This document shows, in pieces, positions 56,309-64,000 of a stretch of 64,000 bases of DNA. Position 1 is the first letter of the stretch. Every line of letters starts with the position of its first letter. Source of the stretch: Hyphomicrobium denitrificans 1NES1. GTDB taxonomy: Bacteria; Pseudomonadota; Alphaproteobacteria; Rhizobiales; Hyphomicrobiaceae. The position numbers and the translations under genes were made by a program. Where the stretch lies: positions 3,286,001 to 3,350,000 of the forward strand of contig NC_021172.1 of NCBI RefSeq assembly GCF_000230975.2, written 5' to 3'. The notes beneath the pieces were generated by a model. That model was not told the DNA's origin. It saw only the letters and a list, made by a program, of their open reading frames with translations, and ran no database searches.

Positions 56309-56332
56309 TGGTGCGTTTGCTACGCAATGCCG
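56309..56332 (-). repeat. Right terminal inverted repeat (24 bp)
   Basis: Exact reverse complement of 52318-52341. Read on the minus strand it brings an in-frame TAG four codons into the repeat and so ends the comM N-terminal part. Confidence 0.95.
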
Positions 56333-57060
56333 AGGATTTCTTCCGGCGACAGCGGCGGAAGTATCGAGGGCATTCGCGAGGCAAGCATCGACTTGCCTGA
56401 TCCGGGCGGGCCGATCATCAGGAGATTGTGACTTCCAGCGGCTGCGATTTCGAGCGCGCGCTTCGCGGCTTCCTGACCTTTGATATCCCGCAAATCTGCA
56501 AATGAACTCTGGGCGGGCAAAACATTCGGCTTCGGGCGCGACAGTGTCTGCGTGCCCTTGAAATGGTTGACAAGCGACAGGAGATGAGGCGCCGCCAGAA
56601 TGTCGAGGCCTTCGCTTGCCCACGCCGCTTCCGGCCCTGATGCTGCGGGGCAAATGAGACCTTTCCCCATTTGATTGGCCCCGATGGCTGCAGGAAGCGT
56701 GCCCGGCACAGCTCGAATCGAGCCGTCGAGCGCCAATTCTCCGATCGCTGCATAGTTCGCGATCGCATCAGGCGCGATGGCTTCCATAGCCGACATCATC
56801 GCGAGCACGATCGGCAGGTCGAAATGGCTGCCTTCCTTCGGCAAATCGGCTGGCGCGAGGTTGACAGTGATATGTTTGAAGGGGAGGCCGAGCCCCACGG
56901 CATGCAGGGCGTTGCGCACGCGCTCCCGGCTCTCGGCAACCGCCTTGTCCGGCAACCCGACGATGGCGAACGCCGCCGCTCCCGGTGTCACACGGACCTG
57001 AACTTCAACCGGACGCGCTTCGATGCCGATAAAGGCAAGGGTCGAAATCTGACCGTACAT
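56320..57060 (-). pseudogene. comM: comM, N-terminal part
   Basis: 246 codons: the S5-like N-terminal domain (IEARPVEVQVRVTPGAAAFA), the FDLPIVLAMMSA region and the Walker A loop GPPGSGKSMLASRM, then LSPEEIL where the transposon enters; the last residues GIA come from the terminal repeat. Joining 57060-56333 to 52309-51508 gives 1,530 bases, a 509-aa ComM of normal size in one frame. ComM is a helicase for branch migration in natural transformation, so that step is probably lost. Confidence 0.94.
56333..56340. repeat. Target-site duplication, right copy
   Basis: AGGATTTC, identical to 52310-52317. Confidence 0.92.
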
Positions 57061-57136
57061 GCGCCCCCCAATGCCGTTCGACTGGCTGGGAGGCTAACTA
57101 ACCTTTTTTGGGCGCGCAAGAACAAAAATAGAACGA

Positions 57137-57652
57137 CTACCCCTTTTTCATCGCCAGCGACAGGCCGACCAGCGATGAGTTGACGAACTGGATTTCGACG
57201 GCCTGCAGATCGCCCCGGACGACGATGTCCATGTTGGCTGTGATGTCCGCACCCTTAACGACGATACGGAAACCCTTCGGCGTAACTTCGCCAGTCAGAT
57301 CGCCTTCGAAATTATGGATGGTTTCTTTCCAATGGCCGGTCAGCTTACCTGCCGCTTCCTTGAGGTTGCTGATGACTTCAATCGCTCCCGACGACGTGGC
57401 GCAGCGAATGGTTTGTTTGAGCTCGTTCGGCGCCGCCGGATCGAGCAGGTAGGTCGCCCGGCATTTGACGCGCTCGGGCTTACTCTCTTTGAAGCCGAGA
57501 ACGCCGTCCCCGGTCCAGCGGCCGACCAACGCATCAAATGGTGACGTGGCGATCGCCTCGGCGCTCCGCAACGTAAAACCGACAGCGCATAAGCATAACG
57601 CCGCGAGCAAAATTTGCGACGTAACCCAGCTTCCCAATCTTTGTGACGTCAT
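57137..57652 (-). CDS. Exported hypothetical protein, 171 aa
   Basis: Signal peptide (ILLAALCLCAVGFTLRSAEA) followed by a beta-rich domain (LVGRWTGDGVLGFKESKPER, RCATSSGAIEVISNL, GHWKETIHNFEGDLTGEV). It looks like a conserved alphaproteobacterial periplasmic family, but I cannot name it. Placed between comM and gshB, all on the minus strand. Confidence 0.75.
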   Translation of the reverse strand: MTSQRLGSWVTSQILLAALCLCAVGFTLRSAEAIATSPFDALVGRWTGDGVLGFKESKPERVKCRATYLLDPAAPNELKQTIRCATSSGAIEVISNLKEAAGKLTGHWKETIHNFEGDLTGEVTPKGFRIVVKGADITANMDIVVRGDLQAVEIQFVNSSLVGLSLAMKKG

Positions 57653-57703
57653 GGGCGAGGCGACCTTCCGTTGGTGATGAGCGCGCGTCTTCCGGCCGGA
57701 ACG

Positions 57704-58657
57704 TCACGCAGCATGTGTTCTTTTCTTTTCGTCAATTGCATCCCAGATCATCGCGGCGATGTCATTGCCGCCGAATGTCTTGATCTGGCGAATGCCTGTC
57801 GGGGACGTGACATTAATTTCGGTCAGATACGGACCGATGACATCGATTCCGGTGAAAATCAGTCCGCGCTTTTTGAGCTCCGGTTTCAGGCGCGCGCAAA
57901 TTTCCTCGTCACGCGACGTGAGCGTTGCCGCAATGGCCGTGCCGCCGACGTGCAGGTTCGAGCGCGTCTCGCCTGCCTGCGGCACGCGGTTGAGAGCGCC
58001 AGCCACTTCGCCGTCGACGAGGATGATACGCTTGTCGCCGTCTTTCACCTCTGGGCGAAATTCCTGCACCATGAATGGTTCGCGGAACACGGTTTGAAAG
58101 AGCTCGACCAGGGACGCCAGATTTCCATCGTCCGGCTTGATGCGGAAGACTGCGGCGCCGCCGTTGCCGTAGAGCGGCTTGACGATGATGTCCTTAAACT
58201 CTCTGCGAAACGCCTGAACGTCGGCGAGTGAGCGCGTGACGAGCGTCGGCGGCATCAGGTCGAGGAAGTCCAGGACAAACAGCTTTTCCGGCGCATTACG
58301 CACGTGCGCCGGATCGTTGACAACAAGCGTCCTCGGATGGATGCGCTCCAGAAGATGCGTCGTCGTGATATAGGCCATATCGAAAGGCGGGTCCTGGCGA
58401 AGCAGGACGACATCGAGGTTGGCCAGATTTTCGACGCGCGGGTTCGAAAGAGCGAAATGAGCGCCGTGCTTGTCTTCGACTTTCAGGCTTTGGCCCCGCG
58501 CCAGCAGCTTATCTCCGTGCAGTGAGAGATCGGCCGGCGTGTAATAGAAAATATCGTGCCCACGCTTTTGCGCCTCGAGCAGGATGGCGAACGTCGAGTC
58601 GCCCTTGATGTCGATGCGATCGATCGGATCCATCTGTACGGCAATGCGGAGAGGCAT
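57704..58657 (-). CDS. gshB: Glutathione synthetase
   Basis: 317 aa, ATP-grasp. Markers are AVQMDPIDRIDIKGDSTFAI, VVNDPAHVRNAPEKLFVL, IVKPLYGNGGAAVFRI and TGIDVIGPYLTEINVTSPTG. ATG 58657 is chosen because the family begins MPLRIAVQMDP; ten more upstream residues are open. It ligates gamma-glutamylcysteine with glycine. Confidence 0.95.
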   Translation of the reverse strand: MPLRIAVQMDPIDRIDIKGDSTFAILLEAQKRGHDIFYYTPADLSLHGDKLLARGQSLKVEDKHGAHFALSNPRVENLANLDVVLLRQDPPFDMAYITTTHLLERIHPRTLVVNDPAHVRNAPEKLFVLDFLDLMPPTLVTRSLADVQAFRREFKDIIVKPLYGNGGAAVFRIKPDDGNLASLVELFQTVFREPFMVQEFRPEVKDGDKRIILVDGEVAGALNRVPQAGETRSNLHVGGTAIAATLTSRDEEICARLKPELKKRGLIFTGIDVIGPYLTEINVTSPTGIRQIKTFGGNDIAAMIWDAIDEKKRTHAA

Positions 58658-58833
58658 GGTGTACTTTCGAGCCGGTGTGAACGCCAATCATGTGCCGCGC
58701 GATGCCGCGGCACGCGCTGGTCGTTTAGCCGATTTGCGATACCTGCGAAACGCCGCTTCGCGATGCCGGCTGGAGCGGCTTCAGCATATGGCAAACATGC
58801 CGCATTTGACGCCGGTTAAATGGAATTGGCCAA

Positions 58834-61089
58834 TCAGAGGAAATTGTAGGGATCGATATCGACGGTGACGCGGACGTCGCTCTTAAGCTTTGGAATCGTT
58901 CCAGCCCAGGCCCGAAGATAGCCCTGCAGATCGACATCGCGCGGAGCTTTGACCAGCAATCGCCAACGATGACGACCGCGCACGACGGCAATCGGAGCTT
59001 CGACGGGGCCTAACACTGAGATCACATCCGACAGTGGTGCCCGCCGCGCGATCTCGCGTGCGGTGACCTCGGTAAGGGCCTTGTCGCGCGCCGAAATCAC
59101 GATTGCCGCTAACCGGCCATATGGCGGAAGCAAGCCGGACTGTCGCGTCTTCACCTCGTAATTCAAAAACGCGTCACGATCACCCGCGACGATGGCCTGC
59201 ATCACTGGGTGGTCCGTCGAATAGGTCTGCACGAATCCGCGGCCGACGAAGCTCGTCCGTCCGGCGCGGCCCGTCACCTGATGCAGCAGCTGAAACGTGC
59301 GCTCCGCTGCGCGCGGATCGGCGCCGTGCGCAAGGCCGAGATCGCCATCGACGACGCCAACGAGCGCGAGGCCGGGGAAGTTGTGTCCCTTCGCAACGAT
59401 CTGAGTTCCGATGATGATGTCGAACTCACGAGCTTCGATGCCGCGAATGATCTCGCGCATTTCCGAGAGCCCGGGGATGAGGTCGGATGACAGCAGCGCG
59501 ACGCGCGCATCGGGGAAGCGTTCGGCGACTTCTTCCTGCACGCGCTCGACGCCCGGTCCGCACGCAACGAGCGCACCGGGTGCCGCGCATTTCGGGCATT
59601 TCTCAGGCAGCGCCAACGAAAATCCGCAATGGTGACACGTCAGCTTTTTCTTGAAGCGATGCTCGACGAGCCATGCCGTGCATTGCGGGCATTCGAGGCG
59701 ATGGCCGCATGCGCGGCAGAGCGTCAACGGTGCGTACCCGCGGCGATTCAAAAAAAGCAGCGTTTGCTGGCCGTTTTCGAGCGTTTCTGTGATCGCTCCG
59801 ACGAGGCGCTGGGCCAGCCATTTGCCAGGTTCAAGCTTCTCGGCTTTGAGATCAATTAGGGAGACGTCAGGCATCGCAACGCCCGAAAAGCGGCCCGGGA
59901 GAACCGCGTGCCGATAGCGCCCGACAAGCGCGTTGACGTGGCTTTCGATCGACGGCGTTGCGGACGCGAGCACCACCGGAAACTTTCCGAGATTGCCGCG
60001 CACCACCGCCATGTCGCGCGCCTGATAGTGGACGCGGTCCTCCTGCTTGAAGCCTTGATCGTGCTCTTCGTCGATGACGATCAGTCCAAGCTCGACGAAC
60101 GGCAGAAACAGTGCCGAGCGCGCGCCGACGACGCAGCGCACGTCACCGCGCGCGACGCCCTTCCAGATGCGGCCACGCTCCGCCGGACTCAAGGCCGAAT
60201 GCCATTCGACAGGGGCTGCCCCGAAGCGCTGCTCGAAGCGCTCCAGAAACTGACTCGTCAAAGCAATTTCAGGGAGCATGATGAGCGCTTGCTCGCCCGC
60301 TTCGAGCGCGCGTGCGACGGCCTCGAAATAGACTTCCGTCTTGCCGGAACCCGTCACACCATCGAGCAGGGTTACGGAGAAATTCCCGGCATCGACGGTA
60401 CTGACGAGCGTCGCGACGGCCTCAGCTTGTTTATCGGTGAATTCGGTCGTCGCGTGTGCCGGTTTCGGAAGCGGAAAGACGCGCTCGGGGATTGCCACCT
60501 CAACGAGATTTCCTGAGGCGGCCAATCCGTCGATCACACCGGTGGAGCAGTCGGCGAGGTTCGCGAGGTCCGACTTTGCGCGAATGAGACCGTCGGCAGC
60601 AACCTCCAAGACGCGCGTGCGCGCCGAAGTCATTTTCGGTGGTAGCGGCGCGCCTTCGACTATGCGCACCCCAAAGCGGTGTTTCGGCGGCTCGAAGGCC
60701 GCGTCGGCGCTCATCATCATGCGCGCCACCATGCCAAGCGGCGCCAGCGTGTAGCGTGCGACCCACTCGGCGAACCGCATCGAGATTTCAGGAAGCGGCG
60801 GTGCGTCGATCAGGCTCGTCAGGGATTTCAGCTTCTTGGGATCGACGGCCTTGCCGTTGCCACGTTGGCCGTCCCATACAATGCCGATGCGCGTTTGCTG
60901 CCCAAACGGTACGAGCACGAACGAACCGGGTGGGGCCTCGATACCCTCAGGCACCAGATAGTCGTACGTCTGGTCGAGCGCGACCGGCATCAGCACGGGC
61001 ACGCTGCGGGCGCCGGACCGGGCGCCGTTATCCAGGATTTCGAGCAGACTATCCAAAGGGCCGTTCAACGGACTAGAAGCTTCTTCCAA
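58834..61089 (-). CDS. priA: Primosomal protein N' (replication restart helicase PriA)
   Basis: 751 aa. N-terminal DNA-binding domain ([18 protein letters not shown]), helicase Walker [15 protein letters not shown], Walker [15 protein letters not shown], and the zinc-binding Cys cluster from [13 protein letters not shown] to CPKCAAPG. Final [10 protein letters not shown] is typical. It restarts collapsed forks. Confidence 0.95.
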   Translation of the reverse strand: MEEASSPLNGPLDSLLEILDNGARSGARSVPVLMPVALDQTYDYLVPEGIEAPPGSFVLVPFGQQTRIGIVWDGQRGNGKAVDPKKLKSLTSLIDAPPLPEISMRFAEWVARYTLAPLGMVARMMMSADAAFEPPKHRFGVRIVEGAPLPPKMTSARTRVLEVAADGLIRAKSDLANLADCSTGVIDGLAASGNLVEVAIPERVFPLPKPAHATTEFTDKQAEAVATLVSTVDAGNFSVTLLDGVTGSGKTEVYFEAVARALEAGEQALIMLPEIALTSQFLERFEQRFGAAPVEWHSALSPAERGRIWKGVARGDVRCVVGARSALFLPFVELGLIVIDEEHDQGFKQEDRVHYQARDMAVVRGNLGKFPVVLASATPSIESHVNALVGRYRHAVLPGRFSGVAMPDVSLIDLKAEKLEPGKWLAQRLVGAITETLENGQQTLLFLNRRGYAPLTLCRACGHRLECPQCTAWLVEHRFKKKLTCHHCGFSLALPEKCPKCAAPGALVACGPGVERVQEEVAERFPDARVALLSSDLIPGLSEMREIIRGIEAREFDIIIGTQIVAKGHNFPGLALVGVVDGDLGLAHGADPRAAERTFQLLHQVTGRAGRTSFVGRGFVQTYSTDHPVMQAIVAGDRDAFLNYEVKTRQSGLLPPYGRLAAIVISARDKALTEVTAREIARRAPLSDVISVLGPVEAPIAVVRGRHRWRLLVKAPRDVDLQGYLRAWAGTIPKLKSDVRVTVDIDPYNFL

Positions 61090-61172
61090 GAATCGAGCGT
61101 GCTAGATTTGCCTTAAGTTGCGGCGCACCAAAGGCAAGCCGAAAAGTTAAGAGACGTAGTCAGGAGCAAGAA

Positions 61173-61829
61173 ATGAAATTCTTCGTCGATACCGCCGATG
61201 TGGCTGAGATCAAGGAGTTAGCTGCCACGGGCCTGCTCGACGGCGTGACGACAAACCCAACGCTGGTCGCCAAGGCGGGGCGCGACTTCAAAGATATCAT
61301 CAAGGAAATCTGCACCGTTGTCCCTGGACCCGTCTCGGCGGAGGTCGCGGCGACCGACTACGACGGGATGATGCGCGAAGCGGACGTGCTGCGAAAGATC
61401 GCCAAGAACGTGACGATCAAAGTGCCGCTGACCATGGACGGCCTCAAGGCCTGCAAGGCGCTGACGAGCGACGGTACAATGGTCAACGTGACGCTGTGCT
61501 TTTCCGCCAATCAGGCACTCTTGGTCGCGAAGGCCGGCGCGACGTTCGTTTCGCCGTTCATCGGGCGGCTCGACGATATCGGGCTCAATGGTATGGACGT
61601 CATTCGCGAGATCCGCACGATCTTCGACAACTACCCGGACCTTTCGACCGACATTCTGGCGGCGTCGATCCGTACCGTGAATCACGTCAAGGAAGCGGCG
61701 ATGATCGGCGCCGACGTCGCGACGATTCCGCCCGCGATTTTGAAGGCGCTGGTCAAACATCCGCTGACCGACGCCGGTCTGACGGCCTTCGTTAACGACT
61801 GGAAGAAGACGGGCCAGAAGATCGTGTGA
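61173..61829 (+). CDS. tal: Transaldolase, short (TalC/Fsa-like) type
   Basis: 218 aa. Schiff-base Lys83 (NVTIKVPLT), opening [29 protein letters not shown] and [20 protein letters not shown] with FIGRLDD. The short class covers transaldolase and fructose-6-phosphate aldolase; transaldolase is likelier in an alphaproteobacterium. AGGAG upstream. Divergent from priA. Confidence 0.92.
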   Translation: MKFFVDTADVAEIKELAATGLLDGVTTNPTLVAKAGRDFKDIIKEICTVVPGPVSAEVAATDYDGMMREADVLRKIAKNVTIKVPLTMDGLKACKALTSDGTMVNVTLCFSANQALLVAKAGATFVSPFIGRLDDIGLNGMDVIREIRTIFDNYPDLSTDILAASIRTVNHVKEAAMIGADVATIPPAILKALVKHPLTDAGLTAFVNDWKKTGQKIV

Positions 61830-61863
61830 TTGCGGCTGCCCTTGCTGTTTCGGATCAACGTGC

Positions 61864-63288
61864 GTGTCCTCGAAAATTATTTCGCCCGAATTGATTTCCC
61901 GCTTCGCCGAGATCGTCGGCCCGGCGAACGCATTGACGCGCGCAGAAGATCAGGCGCCCTACCTCCGCGAATGGCGTGATCGCTATACGGGGAAAACGCC
62001 CGTCGTGCTGCGCCCCGGCACGACGGACGAGGTTTCGCGCATTCTGGCGCTCGCCAACGACGAAGCGGTCGGCGTCGTTCCGCAGGGCGGCAATACGGGC
62101 CTCGTCGGCGGGCAAATCCCGTCGCCCGAAGGCAATCAAATCGTCTTGTCGCTCGCGCGCCTGAAAAAGGTCCGCGATATCGACGCGCCGGGCGGCACGA
62201 TGATCGTCGAAGCGGGCGTAACGCTCGCGGAAGCGCAGGCCGCGGCCGAAGGTGCAGGCCGGTTATTTCCGCTCAGCCTCGCATCCGAAGGCAGCGCGAT
62301 GATCGGCGGCGCGCTGGCGACGAATGCGGGCGGGACTGCCGTTCTTGCTTACGGGAATGCGCGTAATCTGGCTCTCGGGCTCGAAGCCGTCCTTGCCGAC
62401 GGACGCGTCTGGCATGGGCTGCGGCGACTCAAGAAAGACAATACCGGATACGATCTTCGCGATCTGCTGATCGGCTCGGAGGGGACGCTTGGGGTGATCA
62501 CGGCCGCGAGCCTCAAGCTCTTTCCCATCCCTGCCGAACGCGAGACGGCGATCGTCGCGCTTGAGTCGCCTGCGGCCGCCTTGAGGCTGTTCCGAATTGC
62601 AGAAGCGGACGCAGGTTCGTCGTTGACGGCTTTCGAGCTTTGGGCGCATCGGGCGCAAGAGTTCGCACTCCGCTATATGCCCAACACGCGCGATCCATTT
62701 ATCGATGCGCATCCTTGGTATGTCCTGATCGAACTCTCGCATGGTGGGACAGGCACGCAAACTGCGAACGCGCTTGAATCTCTTTTGATGGTCGGACACG
62801 CGCAAGGTCTTGTCCGCGATGCGGCGCTCGCGCGATCGCTTCAGCAGGCGCAGGATTTCTGGCGTTTGCGTGAGACCTTTTCCGAAGCGCAGAAGGGCGC
62901 TGGCGGCAGCATCAAGCACGACATCTCGGTCCCGATTGCACGCATCCCAGAGTTTTTGGCGCGCGCCGCGGAGGTCGTCGAGCGGATTGCACCCGGCGCG
63001 CGACCCGTCCCGTTCGGACACTTCGGCGACGGCAACCTGCATTATAACGTGAGCCAGCCTGAGGGTGCCGACAAGGCGCAGTTCCTTTCGCTCTGGGAGC
63101 CGATGTCGGATGCGATCTTCGAGCTCGTGTCGGAGCTTGGCGGATCGATCTCGGCCGAGCACGGTATCGGGCAAATGAAGCGCGATGCGTTGCGTCTCTA
63201 CAAATCGCCGGTCGAACTCGACATGATGCGCGCGATCAAACAGGCCCTCGATCCGAAGGGCATTCTGAATCCAGGCAAATTGCTGTAA
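61864..63288 (+). CDS. FAD-linked oxidase (D-2-hydroxyacid/glycolate dehydrogenase GlcD-like)
   Basis: 474 aa. VAO-type FAD domain (VVPQGGNTGLVGGQIPS; SEGSAMIGGALATNAGGTAV) and a C-terminal substrate domain (PVPFGHFGDGNLHYNV; ISAEHGIGQMKRDAL). The length and motifs match the D-2-hydroxyglutarate/D-lactate dehydrogenase branch; the exact substrate is undetermined. The start GTG 61864 lies 34 bases after the transaldolase stop. Confidence 0.88.
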   Translation: MSSKIISPELISRFAEIVGPANALTRAEDQAPYLREWRDRYTGKTPVVLRPGTTDEVSRILALANDEAVGVVPQGGNTGLVGGQIPSPEGNQIVLSLARLKKVRDIDAPGGTMIVEAGVTLAEAQAAAEGAGRLFPLSLASEGSAMIGGALATNAGGTAVLAYGNARNLALGLEAVLADGRVWHGLRRLKKDNTGYDLRDLLIGSEGTLGVITAASLKLFPIPAERETAIVALESPAAALRLFRIAEADAGSSLTAFELWAHRAQEFALRYMPNTRDPFIDAHPWYVLIELSHGGTGTQTANALESLLMVGHAQGLVRDAALARSLQQAQDFWRLRETFSEAQKGAGGSIKHDISVPIARIPEFLARAAEVVERIAPGARPVPFGHFGDGNLHYNVSQPEGADKAQFLSLWEPMSDAIFELVSELGGSISAEHGIGQMKRDALRLYKSPVELDMMRAIKQALDPKGILNPGKLL

Positions 63289-63358
63289 GGCGTTGGTGCG
63301 TTAACGGTTCGTTAACCGCGTCGGGGAACGCTGAATTTCCGACAGGAGGGCGCAGCCG

Positions 63359-64000
63359 GTGACTTCACTCGAGGAGATTCTTACGGCGGATGTCGAGCTG
63401 CCGCTTGGCGGCGACCTCAAACATGCAGTCGATGACTGGTTGGCGCATCTTATCAACGAGCGCGGCCAAAGTCCGGCGACGCGCGAAGCCTACGCGCGCG
63501 ATCTCACGCAATTTCTGGCGTTTCTCAAAACGCATCTCGGCCACGCACCATGCCTTGGCGATCTCGGCCGGATCGACGCAAAGACATTCCGCACGTTTCT
63601 TGCGCATCGGCGAAAGGCTGGTGTCGTGTCGCGATCGCTGGCACGGTCTCTATCATCGCTTAGAACATTTTTTCGCTGGCTCGAGCGCGAGGACAAGCTG
63701 CAGAACCGCGCGGTGCTTCAGGTGGCGTTGCCGAAGATCCCGCATTCGGTGCCGAAACCGCTCACCGTCGACGGAGCGGCGGAACTCGTCGCGACGGAAA
63801 CCGATGACCGGGCGGAATGGATCGCGGCGCGCGATACGGCAGTGCTGCTTCTGCTCTATGGCGCCGGCCTGCGCATCAGCGAAGCGCTAAGCCTGACGCC
63901 GAATTCTGCGCCGCTCAATGGCCGCGACGTCATGCACATCACCGGCAAAGGCGGCAAGGAACGCCTTGTTCCGGCGCTCTCCATAATTTCGGATGCAATC
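63359..64000 (+). CDS. xerC: Tyrosine recombinase XerC (3' end outside window)
   Basis: The first 214 codons are visible. N-terminal SAM-like domain (VDDWLAHLINERGQSPATRE, SLRTFFRWLERE) and the start of the catalytic domain with the first catalytic Arg (LLYGAGLRISEALSLT) and Lys (ITGKGGKERLVP). GTG 63359 has AGGAGG 8 bases upstream. XerC resolves chromosome dimers at dif. Confidence 0.92.
   Translation, partial: MTSLEEILTADVELPLGGDLKHAVDDWLAHLINERGQSPATREAYARDLTQFLAFLKTHLGHAPCLGDLGRIDAKTFRTFLAHRRKAGVVSRSLARSLSSLRTFFRWLEREDKLQNRAVLQVALPKIPHSVPKPLTVDGAAELVATETDDRAEWIAARDTAVLLLLYGAGLRISEALSLTPNSAPLNGRDVMHITGKGGKERLVPALSIISDAI

Larger units (their letters stand above)
52318..56332. mobile_element. 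IS1595-type transposon, 4,015 bp, inserted in comM
   Basis: Perfect 24-bp terminal inverted repeats, an 8-bp direct target duplication and an ISXO2/IS1595-like DDE transposase define the element; 8 bp is the duplication length known for the IS1595 family. Cargo, left to right: a small frame, a WYL-like protein, a coiled-coil/wHTH-like protein, a 41-aa membrane peptide, a Phd/RelE pair, the transposase, a DUF6471 protein, a 21-codon frame and a second coiled-coil/wHTH-like protein. Perfect repeats suggest a recent insertion. Confidence 0.93.

Noticed and set aside
62263..63174. 303-codon minus-strand frame
   Set aside because: Shadow of the FAD-linked oxidase gene, whose motifs are unmistakable.

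Overview
This is a chromosomal window from an alphaproteobacterium, most likely a methylotrophic Hyphomicrobiales member such as Hyphomicrobium. The reasons are the GC-rich coding style, a methylene-tetrahydromethanopterin dehydrogenase (MtdB family, C1 metabolism), an alphaproteobacterial bioBFDAZ operon, a HemP-like protein, and many typical alphaproteobacterial housekeeping families. The genus is an inference; no rRNA is present.

Layout. 0-5.7 kb: housekeeping genes (argJ, thiopurine methyltransferase, mutT, a BioC/NDUFAF5-like methyltransferase, comF, grxC, a Nit-type amidase, DUF1178). 6.3-11.4 kb: a tightly overlapping biotin operon, bioB-bioF-bioD-bioA-bioZ, converging on a yceI/cytochrome b561 pair. 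12.8-13.9 kb: two unknown genes and a HemP-like gene that contains a perfect 34-bp palindrome. 14-17.5 kb: an OmpR/histidine-kinase pair and a Bcr/CflA-type exporter. 18-23.4 kb: mtdB with an unusual N-terminal extension, a large exported protein, a divergent RNase HII and a HAD phosphatase.

24-48 kb is an accessory, stress-flavoured stretch with longer and more AT-rich gaps. It holds a methyltransferase/AraC pair, an AI-2E family permease, an RND efflux pump, DUF3300/DUF2950/DUF2092 exported proteins, PPK2, a Ca2+/H+ antiporter, a broken SulP transporter, and an operon encoding a PHA-synthase-like DUF3141 protein, a small protein, Pta, AckA and FabI. 47.9-49.4 kb is a graveyard of integrative-element genes: a serine recombinase tail ending on a tRNA-Arg(CCG) fragment, then frameshifted DUF3489 and DUF2924 genes, beside an intact tRNA-Ala(CGC).

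49.6-64 kb returns to housekeeping genes (yggT, DUF167, folD, comM, gshB, priA, transaldolase, FAD oxidase, xerC), but comM is split by a 4,015-bp transposon. The element has perfect 24-bp terminal inverted repeats, an 8-bp target duplication, an IS1595/ISXO2-type transposase and a passenger set: a Phd/RelE-type toxin-antitoxin pair, a WYL-like protein, two coiled-coil plus winged-helix-like proteins, a DUF6471 protein and two candidate microproteins. Removing the element restores a 509-codon comM frame exactly. This is the best candidate in the window for an undescribed mobile system.
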